Assembly (NCBI GenBank): GCA_947475795.1
Contig: CANJOX010000269.1
Span: 1-5,053, forward strand
Length of the DNA stretch: 5,053 nucleotides
Reading direction: 5' to 3'
DNA from: Gemmatimonadota bacterium
Lineage (GTDB): Bacteria; Gemmatimonadota; Gemmatimonadetes; Gemmatimonadales; Gemmatimonadaceae
Positions within the stretch are counted from its first letter, which is position 1. Each line of letters begins with the position of its first letter. Positions 1-5,053 of this stretch are shown in pieces. Under the pieces are notes generated by a model, which saw only the letters and a list, made by a program, of their open reading frames with translations, was not told the DNA's origin and made no database searches. A program made the position numbers and the translations under genes.

Positions 1-4
1 ATGG

Positions 5-430
5 ATGCCGACTGTCTGTCTCTCGGCCGTCTGCCTCGCGGCCGTCGCGCTGGCCGCCTGCCGTGACACCCCCAGCGAAACCACACCCGTCATGAACGGG
101 CGCTCGCAGCCGCTGCGCGTGGGTGAGGCGGCCGGCCCGATCAACGGAAGCGCGTTCAGCCTTACACTGCTGGCCGTCCTTGAAGATGCCCGCTGCCCGC
201 GCCAAGTCGTGTGTATTTCGGCCGGGACGGCCGACATCAGCCTCGGCTATCGCGTCGGCAGCGGACCCACCGTTCCCGTCCGGCTGCGCTGGGGAGCTGC
301 TCCCTCGGACACCGTGATCGGTACGGTGCGCGTGCGATTCGATTCGCTGGTGCCGTGGCCCGAGGTCCCCGGGCCACTTCTCCCGCAAGACCGCTACGTG
401 GCGTGGCTGACGCTCCGAACACCACCCTGA
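5..430 (+). CDS. small putative lipoprotein with EDxRCPxxVxC motif, function unknown
   Basis: The 141-residue reading begins with a hydrophobic segment (about residues 4-18) ending in a lipobox, L16-A17-A18-C19. This predicts an exported protein lipid-anchored at Cys19. The mature part is mostly short beta-strand-like stretches. It contains EDARCPRQVVCISAG (residues 60-74), whose two cysteines, C64 and C70, could form a disulphide outside the cytoplasm. I recall a similar EDSRCPxxVxCxWAG signature from small uncharacterised lipoproteins of Gemmatimonadota and related phyla; here the usual Trp is Ser. I know of no assigned function. The start is uncertain: the ATG at 5 has no lysine or arginine before the hydrophobic core, only four bases precede it, and the frame is open to the window edge. 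A start further upstream, giving a normal charged N-terminus, is quite possible. The gene ends with TGA 7 bp before the stop of the convergent CRTAC1-type gene. It is real by its lipobox and motif, but its role is unknown. Confidence 0.75.
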   Translation: MPTVCLSAVCLAAVALAACRDTPSETTPVMNGRSQPLRVGEAAGPINGSAFSLTLLAVLEDARCPRQVVCISAGTADISLGYRVGSGPTVPVRLRWGAAPSDTVIGTVRVRFDSLVPWPEVPGPLLPQDRYVAWLTLRTPP

Positions 431-450
431 GCCGCGCTCAGCGGCGCGGC
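427..450. terminator. overlapping GC-rich inverted repeats at convergent gene ends
   Basis: Two mutually exclusive stem-loops lie at the junction of the convergent genes. One pairs CTGAGC (427-432) with GCTCAG (436-441) around a 3-base loop, and its arms contain the TGA stops of both genes. The other pairs GCCGCGC (431-437) with GCGCGGC (444-450) around a 6-base loop. No T-tract follows on either strand, so this is not a canonical intrinsic terminator. A bidirectional RNA 3'-end structure or Rho-assisted termination is the likely use. In DNA this GC-rich, chance pairing cannot be excluded. Confidence 0.4.
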
Positions 451-2045
451 GGCATCCGCACCGTGAGCCACCGCCGCGCAAACTCCGCGGGCCGCACCCG
501 CCGTACCGTGCTCGTCACGCGCCGTCCACCTACCATCGTCGTCACCTCGACGTCTACCGGCGACATCGCGCGCAGCCCCACGTGCACCGGTGCATCGCTC
601 TGCGCATCGTAGCCCGAGCCCGCATCCACCCACCGCGTGGCCAGCAGCGTGCGCGTGCCGCGCGCGTACACCCGCACCTCGGCACCGGCCTGCGTGGCGC
701 GCCCCTGCGCATCGAGCACCCGTACCTGCAGTGAGCGCGCCGCCGTCGCCGCGGGCAGGGTGTTGCGCAGCACGGGATGCGACGCCTCGGGGCGCGAGCC
801 GGCGAGCGCAAGGTCGAGCGCGCCGTCGCCGTCCGCATCGAACCACTGCACCCCGTGGCTCGCGGTCAGCGCGAGCACGTTGTCGGGCGTCACGTCCGCG
901 AACCCTGTGGCCGTCTGCACGAGCAGGTAGTCGCGGAAGCTCTCCGTGGCTGACACCGTGCCGTTCACGTAGAGATCGAGCCGGCCGTCATGATCGAGGT
1001 CGGCCGGGGCGCACGTATCGTAGCGGCCATCGATCGCGACGCCCCACGCCGCGCTCACGTCACGGAACGATCCGTCACGGGCGCCCAGAAAAAGTCCATT
1101 GGGTCCGTAGTTGGCAGTCATGAGGTCGGCGACGCCGTCGTTGTTCAGATCGGCCACGCACGGCCGGACGGTGCCCTCCGTGGCCACCGACGGACCGCGG
1201 CCGCCCCACGCCAGGCCGAGGCGGTCGGCCACATCGGTGAAGCGCCCGCCGTCGTTGCGGAAGAATCCGTTCGCATCACCGTCCTGATTCGCCACATAGA
1301 GATCGAAGTCCCCGTCCTGCTGATAATCGAACCACACCGCGCCGACACTCTTGCGCGGGTCGGCCAGCCCAACGGCCGACGCCACATCGGTAAACGTGCC
1401 GCCGCTGTTGCGGAACAGCATGTTCGCGCGGTCGCGGAAGGCCACGAACAGATCGAGATCACCGTCCCCGTCGACATCGAGAAACACCGGCTGGCGCACG
1501 GCGCCGGTTTCCACCGTCAGTCCGCTCGCAGCGGTGATGTCGGTGAACCGGCCGCCGTCGTTGCGATACAGCCGCAACACCGGTCCGCCGCCGGGGGTGA
1601 AGCCCACCAGCAGGTCGGGATCACCGTCGGCATCGACATCGCTCCACGCCGCCGCACGCGTGGCCCGCGCGTCGGCCACGCCGGCCGTGGCGGCGATGTC
1701 GCGGAACACACCACCCGTATTCTCGTACAGCCGGTTCGGCGTGCCGTTGAACCCGACGAACAGATCGAGATCACCATCGCGGTCCACGTCCGCCACGGCG
1801 TTGGCCAGCGCGCCGCCCGCCGCAAACAGCTCGGGCTGCAGCGCCGTGAACACGGGTCGCAACGGCGCCGGCGGCGCCGCCGGCTGAGCCGCGACCGGTG
1901 CCGCAGCGCCCACCAGCACGGCGACCGCCACGGCGCACGCGACACGCGGGGTAAGGAGGCGCGCGCACGCGCGCGGCAGGGCGGGAACCCGAAGAAGCAT
2001 GGCGGACGTGAGCTGGGAGGAAACGCGCACTGGCCCGGGGGTCAT
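438..2045 (-). CDS. secreted CRTAC1-type protein, FG-GAP/VCBS repeats plus ASPIC/UnbV domain
   Basis: The product is 535 residues. An N-terminal signal peptide of about 53 residues has an arginine-containing n-region, a hydrophobic core at about 36-50, and probable cleavage after VAA (residue 53, before Gln). Seven Ca-binding DxDxDGxxD-type motifs follow at about 86, 136, 190, 240, 299, 349 and 403. Spacing is 50-59 residues, each followed by hydrophobic 'DLFV/DLYV' and usually an 'RNDGGRFTDV' segment. This is the pattern of FG-GAP/VCBS repeats folding as a beta-propeller. Repeat 4 (DYQQDGDFD) and repeat 5 (DLNNDGVAD) are variant. The C-terminal part (about 438-491) resembles ASPIC/UnbV, with AGAEVRVYA at 453 and GSGY at 476, but ends HVGL rather than HFGLG and lacks the usual WPSG-like segment. 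The ATG at 2045 is chosen because GAGGGGG lies 6 bases upstream; the in-frame ATG at 2000 has no such site. A reading continuing upstream to 2675 would run antisense through the peptidase gene. The likely role is an exported or surface Ca-dependent binding protein; its partner is unknown. Confidence 0.9.
   Translation of the reverse strand: MTPGPVRVSSQLTSAMLLRVPALPRACARLLTPRVACAVAVAVLVGAAAPVAAQPAAPPAPLRPVFTALQPELFAAGGALANAVADVDRDGDLDLFVGFNGTPNRLYENTGGVFRDIAATAGVADARATRAAAWSDVDADGDPDLLVGFTPGGGPVLRLYRNDGGRFTDITAASGLTVETGAVRQPVFLDVDGDGDLDLFVAFRDRANMLFRNSGGTFTDVASAVGLADPRKSVGAVWFDYQQDGDFDLYVANQDGDANGFFRNDGGRFTDVADRLGLAWGGRGPSVATEGTVRPCVADLNNDGVADLMTANYGPNGLFLGARDGSFRDVSAAWGVAIDGRYDTCAPADLDHDGRLDLYVNGTVSATESFRDYLLVQTATGFADVTPDNVLALTASHGVQWFDADGDGALDLALAGSRPEASHPVLRNTLPAATAARSLQVRVLDAQGRATQAGAEVRVYARGTRTLLATRWVDAGSGYDAQSDAPVHVGLRAMSPVDVEVTTMVGGRRVTSTVRRVRPAEFARRWLTVRMPPRR
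1444..1775. repeat. 20-bp exact direct repeat inside FG-GAP coding region
   Basis: The 20 bases at 1444-1463 recur exactly at 1756-1775, 312 bp apart, which is 104 codons or two FG-GAP units. Read on the minus strand they encode the GDLDLFV part of repeats 3 and 1. A weaker similarity links about 1234-1259 and 1540-1565, the GGRFTD segments. This is internal protein-repeat structure, not a mobile or regulatory repeat. Confidence 0.7.
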
Positions 2046-2051
2046 CTTGTG

Positions 2052-2058
2052 CCCCCTC
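2052..2058 (-). promoter_or_regulatory. ribosome binding site of the CRTAC1-type gene
   Basis: GAGGGGG on the minus strand sits 6 bases before the ATG at 2045. It decides this start over the ATG at 2000, whose upstream bases (CCTCCCAGCT then CACGTCCGCC) contain no purine-rich Shine-Dalgarno site. Confidence 0.65.
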
Positions 2059-2102
2059 GCGATGCGCCCTAACGTCGCGTGCACGGAATCGTTCGACAAG
2101 AT

Positions 2103-2119
2103 GCCGTGCCGTACACGGC
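2103..2119. repeat. 6-bp-arm inverted repeat in divergent intergenic region
   Basis: GCCGTG (2103-2108) and CACGGC (2114-2119) are perfect inverted arms around a 5-base centre. The element lies between the divergent genes, 12 bases before the peptidase ribosome binding site. It could be a small operator or a hairpin in the peptidase 5' leader. With arms this short in GC-rich DNA, chance is a fair alternative. Confidence 0.4.
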
Positions 2120-2131
2120 TCCCCACTCCCC

Positions 2132-2136
2132 GAGGA
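2132..2136 (+). promoter_or_regulatory. ribosome binding site supporting GTG start of the S9 peptidase
   Basis: GAGGA lies 8 bases before the GTG at 2145. The other in-frame candidate, GTG at 2079, has no purine-rich site upstream and would place 22 extra residues before the signal peptide. There is no in-frame ATG near the signal peptide. Confidence 0.6.
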
Positions 2137-2144
2137 TCAGTCCG

Positions 2145-4322
2145 GTGACCACCACTCCTTCCGCGCGCGCCCATCCGGGCGCCCCATGGCGCCGCCGCCT
2201 CGCCGCGATCGGCCTCGTGCTGGCCGCGTGTCCAAGCGCCGCGGCGGCGCAGACGTCGCCGTTCACGCTTGAGCAGGTGATGAGCGCCCCCTTCGCCACC
2301 AACCTCGCCGCGGCGGCCACTGGTGAGCGGCTCGCGTGGACGCTCAACGAGCGCGGGCGGCGGAATGTGTGGGTGGCCGAAGGCCCGCAGTTCACGGCGC
2401 GACGGCTCACCAACTATCTGAGCGACGACGGGCAAGAGCTCAACGCCGTCCAGCTCTCCCCCGACGGCAGTCGCGTCGTGTTCATGCGCGGCGGCGACTT
2501 CAGCGCCAACTTCGACGATGCGCTGCCGGTCAATCCCACCGGCGCCCTCTTTCCCGCGAAAACCGAGATCTGGTCGGTCCCGTTCAGCGGCGGCACGCCC
2601 GTCGCCCTTGGCGAAGGCGAAAGTCCCGTCATCTCGCCCAAGGGCGACGTCGTGGTGTTCACGCGCGCGCGGCAACTGTGGATGGTCCCCATCGACGGCT
2701 CCAAGCCGCCCGTGCGTCTGTTCGATCAGCGCGGCGACGCCAGCGACCCGCAGTTCTCGCCCGACGGGACGCGCCTCGCGTTCGTGTCAGGACGTGGCGA
2801 CCACGCCTTCATCGGCATCTACACCAACGCGCAGCGCCCCGTTCAGTACATCGCGCCCAGCACGAACCGTGATTGGGCACCGCGCTGGTCGCCCGACGGC
2901 CGCTCCCTCGTGTTCGCACGACGCGCGGGTGCCGGCGGGCCGCCGCCGCCGAACTCCGACATTCAGCCCGCCCCGTGGAGCCTGTGGGTGGCCGACGTCG
3001 CGAGCGGTGTCGCCACGCTGCGCTGGGCCAGTGACCGCACGCTCAAGGGCAGCGTGCCCGGCACCGATGGTGGCATCAACCTGCACTGGGCGGCCGGCGA
3101 TCGCATCGCGTTTCTGTCGTATCAGGACGGCTGGCCGCACCTGTATTCCATGACGGCGCGCGGTACCGAGCGGCCCATGCTGCTCACGCCGGGGGCACAC
3201 ATGGCCGAACACATCACGCTCAGCGGTGATGGGCGCACGCTGTTGTACGCGGGCAACCTCGGCACCACCGCCGGTGACATCGACCGTCGTCACGTGGTGC
3301 GGGTGCCGGTGGATCGTGCGGCGCCGGAGGTGCTCACCCCCGGCACCGGTGTGGAGTGGATGCCGGTGGTACTCGGTTCCGGACGCGTGGCCGCCATCGG
3401 CGGTGACGCGCAGCGCGTGCCGCAGCCCTTTGTGCTGGGCGACGCGCATACCGCCGGGGCGTCACGCCTCGTGATCGGCGAGGCGCAGGTGCCAGCGGAG
3501 TTCCCCGCCGCGAAGCTCGTGACGCCGAAGTCGGTGGTGTACACGTCGTCCGACGGCGTGCAGGTGCACGCCCAACTCTTCGAGCCGCCCGCGGGTGGCC
3601 CCGCGAAGAAGGCGGCGGTGGTGTACGTGCACGGCGGCCCGCCGCGACAGATGCTGCTGGGGTGGCACTACGGCGACTACTACTGGAACGCGTACGCGAT
3701 GAACCAGTACCTCGCCAGCCGCGGCTTCGTGGTGCTGTCCATCAACTACCGTCTGGGCATCGGCTACGGCCACGACTTCCACCGGCCGCCGCGCGCGGGT
3801 GTGGCCGGCGCCAGTGAGTATCTCGACGTGAAAGCAGCCGGCGAGTGGCTGCGCGCACAGCCCTTCGTGGACGGCACGCGCATCGGCATCTACGGCGGCA
3901 GCTACGGTGGCTACCTCACCGCGCTCGCGCTGGGGCGTAATTCCAATCTGTTCGCGGCCGGCGTGGACATTCACGGCGTGCACGACATGACTGCCGATCT
4001 CGGGCAGCGCTTCGGTGGCACCGCGTGGCGCTTCGAGCGGTCGGCGGCCCGCATCGATTCACTCGCGCGGCTGGCGTGGCGCTCGTCGCCGGTGAGCAGC
4101 GTGTCCACGTGGCGTTCGCCGGTGCTGTTCATTCACGCCGACGACGACCGCAACGTGCGCTTCGCCCAGACCGTCGACCTCGTGCAGCGGCTACGCGCGC
4201 GCAACGTGGAGCTGGAGGAGATCACGATCGTGGACGACACGCACCACTTCATGCAGCATGACAATCAGCGCCGCGTGAATGCCGCGATCGCGGCGTATCT
4301 CGAGAAAAAGCTCCGTCCCTGA
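2145..4322 (+). CDS. exported S9-family serine peptidase (prolyl oligopeptidase/DPP-like)
   Basis: The product is 725 residues from the GTG at 2145. The N-terminus has WRRR (15-18), a hydrophobic core (19-28), and two possible processing sites: an AAA|Q signal peptidase I site after residue 35 and an LAAC lipobox with Cys29. Residues about 60-455 form a beta-propeller with WD40/TolB-like SPDG-type motifs at about 105, 164 (SPKG), 205 and 249. The hydrolase domain covers about 470-725. It has an oxyanion-type HGGP at 496-499, a nucleophile elbow GGSYGG with Ser586, the expected acid Asp668 in HADDDRNV (the usual HG glycine is Ala), and the likely catalytic His700 in DDTHHF, next to a second His. 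Length, order and triad fit S9 peptidases, which cleave short peptides; the propeller restricts access to the active site. The likely role is degradation of peptides in the periplasm or at the surface. Exact specificity (dipeptidyl, acylaminoacyl or prolyl endo) cannot be read from the sequence. The gene is monocistronic as seen, divergent from the CRTAC1-type gene and convergent with the dehydrogenase gene. Confidence 0.95.
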   Translation: MTTTPSARAHPGAPWRRRLAAIGLVLAACPSAAAAQTSPFTLEQVMSAPFATNLAAAATGERLAWTLNERGRRNVWVAEGPQFTARRLTNYLSDDGQELNAVQLSPDGSRVVFMRGGDFSANFDDALPVNPTGALFPAKTEIWSVPFSGGTPVALGEGESPVISPKGDVVVFTRARQLWMVPIDGSKPPVRLFDQRGDASDPQFSPDGTRLAFVSGRGDHAFIGIYTNAQRPVQYIAPSTNRDWAPRWSPDGRSLVFARRAGAGGPPPPNSDIQPAPWSLWVADVASGVATLRWASDRTLKGSVPGTDGGINLHWAAGDRIAFLSYQDGWPHLYSMTARGTERPMLLTPGAHMAEHITLSGDGRTLLYAGNLGTTAGDIDRRHVVRVPVDRAAPEVLTPGTGVEWMPVVLGSGRVAAIGGDAQRVPQPFVLGDAHTAGASRLVIGEAQVPAEFPAAKLVTPKSVVYTSSDGVQVHAQLFEPPAGGPAKKAAVVYVHGGPPRQMLLGWHYGDYYWNAYAMNQYLASRGFVVLSINYRLGIGYGHDFHRPPRAGVAGASEYLDVKAAGEWLRAQPFVDGTRIGIYGGSYGGYLTALALGRNSNLFAAGVDIHGVHDMTADLGQRFGGTAWRFERSAARIDSLARLAWRSSPVSSVSTWRSPVLFIHADDDRNVRFAQTVDLVQRLRARNVELEEITIVDDTHHFMQHDNQRRVNAAIAAYLEKKLRP

Positions 4323-4336
4323 CGCTGGTGCGCGCA

Positions 4337-4370
4337 TGGTGCGCGGAAGGTTTCCGCCTTCCGCGCGCCG
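4337..4370. terminator. bidirectional hairpin between convergent peptidase and dehydrogenase genes
   Basis: GCGCGGAAGG (4341-4350) pairs perfectly with CCTTCCGCGC (4357-4366) around the loop TTTCCG. The stem extends outward to 4337/4370 with two Watson-Crick and two G-T pairs, about 14 pairs in all. It starts 15 bp after the peptidase stop and ends 7 bp from the dehydrogenase stop. The centre can also fold as GCGGAA/TTCCGC (4343-4348 with 4352-4357) around a 3-base loop. There is no T-run on either side, so termination is probably Rho-assisted or depends on the stem alone. Position and stem strength make a shared transcript 3' end the best reading. Confidence 0.7.
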
Positions 4371-4377
4371 CGCGACG

Positions 4378-5053
4378 CTACTTGGGGGTGACGCGAAACA
4401 GTCCGCCCGTGGTGGTGTTCTCGATCATCCACAGGGCGCCGTCGGGTGCCACCGCGATATCACGAATCTGATGGCCGACGCTCCAGCGTTCGGCGGTGGT
4501 GGCGCCGCCCTTCCCGTCGAACGTGATACGATTGACGGTCCGCGAGGCCAGCCCGCCGATCAGCGCCGAGCCGTTCCACTGCGGAAACATTGTGCCCTTG
4601 TAGAACGTGAGGCTCCCCGGCGCGATGACGGGCGTCCAGTAGATCACGGGCTTCACCAACTCGGCGCGCGTGTCGGGGCTCGGGATCGGCGTCATGTTGT
4701 AGTTCACCGCATACGACACCAGCGGCCACCCGTAGTTCTTGCCTACCTCAACAAGATTCAACTCGTCACCGCCGCGCGGGCCGTGCTCCACTTCCCACAG
4801 GCGGCCATCGGGCGCGAACGCCAATCCGTACGGCGTGCGGAAGCCGGACGCCCACGTCTCCGACGGCGTCAGGTTCTGCCCGGGAAACGTGTAGGTGAAC
4901 ACCACCGCCGCCGTCTTCGCCAGTTCCGTGTCGCGCGGCGGGTTGATGATGTCGAGCGTGGCCGACCCGGTAGTGCCGGCCTGCGGATTGCCGGGCGCGG
5001 GTTTGCCGTCGAGCGTGAGGCGGAGGATCTTGCCCAAGGGCGAGTTGGGATCC
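4378..5053 (-). CDS. PQQ-dependent sugar (glucose/sorbosone-type) dehydrogenase, C-terminal part, cut by window edge
   Basis: This is an open frame from the window edge to a TAG at 4378-4380, giving 224 complete codons of the C-terminal region. It begins DPNSPLGKILRLTLDG, a usual internal stretch of the GSDH (glucose/sorbosone dehydrogenase) family, so the TTG at 5037 is not the real start. Further signatures are RTPYGLAFAPDGRLWE (about 72-87), EHGPRGGDELNLVE (about 89-102) followed by GKNYGWP, the segments APGSLTFYKG and GSALIGGL, and the closing IRDIAVAPDGALWMIEN (about 196-212). These are conserved blades of the six-bladed propeller that holds PQQ and Ca in soluble aldose dehydrogenases. 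Such enzymes oxidise sugars in the periplasm and pass electrons to the respiratory chain. Between the LGKILRL strand and the TPYGLAF blade is a longer loop (about 25-65) than I recall for the enterobacterial aldose dehydrogenase. The N-terminal half, with the signal peptide and the expected catalytic His, is outside the window, so activity and substrate cannot be judged. Confidence 0.93.
   Translation of the reverse strand, partial: DPNSPLGKILRLTLDGKPAPGNPQAGTTGSATLDIINPPRDTELAKTAAVVFTYTFPGQNLTPSETWASGFRTPYGLAFAPDGRLWEVEHGPRGGDELNLVEVGKNYGWPLVSYAVNYNMTPIPSPDTRAELVKPVIYWTPVIAPGSLTFYKGTMFPQWNGSALIGGLASRTVNRITFDGKGGATTAERWSVGHQIRDIAVAPDGALWMIENTTTGGLFRVTPK

Larger units (their letters stand above)
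2046..2144. promoter_or_regulatory. 99-bp divergent intergenic region, presumed to hold both promoters
   Basis: This gap separates the divergent starts of the CRTAC1-type gene and the S9 peptidase gene, so promoters for both are expected here or slightly inside each gene. I see no convincing -35/-10 pair on either strand. The best minus-strand candidate is TTGTCG (2093-2098) followed after 17 bases by GACGTT (2070-2075), which is weak. The most distinctive element is the inverted repeat at 2103-2119. Co-regulation of the two genes is possible but not shown. Confidence 0.4.

Noticed and set aside
1951..1959. Shine-Dalgarno-like TAAGGAGG on the plus strand.
   Set aside because: It has no credible plus-strand gene after it and lies in the signal-peptide codons of the minus-strand gene.
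990..2072. Long open reading frame on the plus strand opposite the CRTAC1-type gene, with repeated EIEVPV/EIEITVP-like segments.
   Set aside because: Its repeats are the antisense reading of the DxDxDG repeat codons. It has no signal, no recognisable domain and a composition typical of GC-rich antisense frames.
2079..2144. Earlier GTG start (2079) for the S9 peptidase.
   Set aside because: No ribosome binding site precedes it, it adds 22 residues before the signal peptide, and it would include the inverted repeat at 2103-2119. The GTG at 2145 with GAGGA is better.
2046..2675. Upstream extension of the minus-strand CRTAC1 frame (210 more codons).
   Set aside because: It runs antisense through the S9 peptidase N-terminus, would bury the signal peptide, and a good ribosome binding site precedes the ATG at 2045.
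5035..5037. TTG at 5037 as the start of the dehydrogenase.
   Set aside because: The frame continues to the window edge with family-typical residues (DPNSP) before LGKIL, so the gene is cut by the edge.
5048..5053. BamHI-type site GGATCC exactly at the window end, as a possible cloning junction.
   Set aside because: It reads as normal dehydrogenase codons in frame, and the other end of the window carries no such site.
1..5053. tRNA or rRNA genes, CRISPR arrays, insertion sequences, riboswitches, phage or defence genes.
   Set aside because: I looked on both strands and saw no cloverleaf, repeat-spacer pattern, transposase or known defence motif. The window is almost wholly occupied by four recognisable or plausible genes.

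Overview
The window is very GC-rich and densely coded, with strong G/C at third codon positions. It appears to be ordinary bacterial chromosome. Three features suggest a Gemmatimonadota-like bacterium: an exported S9 prolyl-oligopeptidase-type peptidase whose signal ends in '...AAAAQ', a secreted CRTAC1-type FG-GAP protein whose signal ends in '...VAAQ', and a small lipoprotein with an EDxRCPxxVxC motif. That assignment is an inference from style and family content, not a database result.

There are four protein genes on alternating strands, so no operon is visible. (1) Positions 5-430 (+) encode a small putative lipoprotein whose true start may lie outside the window. (2) Positions 438-2045 (-) encode a secreted CRTAC1-type protein with seven calcium-binding FG-GAP/VCBS repeats and a C-terminal ASPIC/UnbV-like domain. 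It converges on the lipoprotein gene with 7 bp between the stop codons, where GC-rich inverted repeats overlap both stops. (3) Positions 2145-4322 (+) encode an exported S9-family serine peptidase: an N-terminal beta-propeller, then an alpha/beta hydrolase with a visible Ser-Asp-His triad. It is divergent from the CRTAC1 gene across a 99-bp intergenic region holding a small inverted repeat. (4) Positions 4378-5053 (-) encode the C-terminal part of a PQQ-dependent sugar (glucose/sorbosone-type) dehydrogenase cut by the window edge. It converges on the peptidase gene, with a strong 10-bp perfect hairpin in the 55-bp gap.

The three genes with visible N-termini carry export signals, and the fourth belongs to a family that is normally periplasmic. 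The common theme is therefore the cell envelope: peptide degradation, sugar oxidation, and a Ca-dependent secreted propeller. Nothing shows that the four act in one pathway. No RNA gene, mobile element, CRISPR array or phage feature was seen, and no stretch longer than 100 bases lacks a gene. I found no convincing new system. The more useful observations are the alternative signal-peptide readings, the start-site corrections, the hairpins at both convergent junctions, and the divergent UnbV tail.
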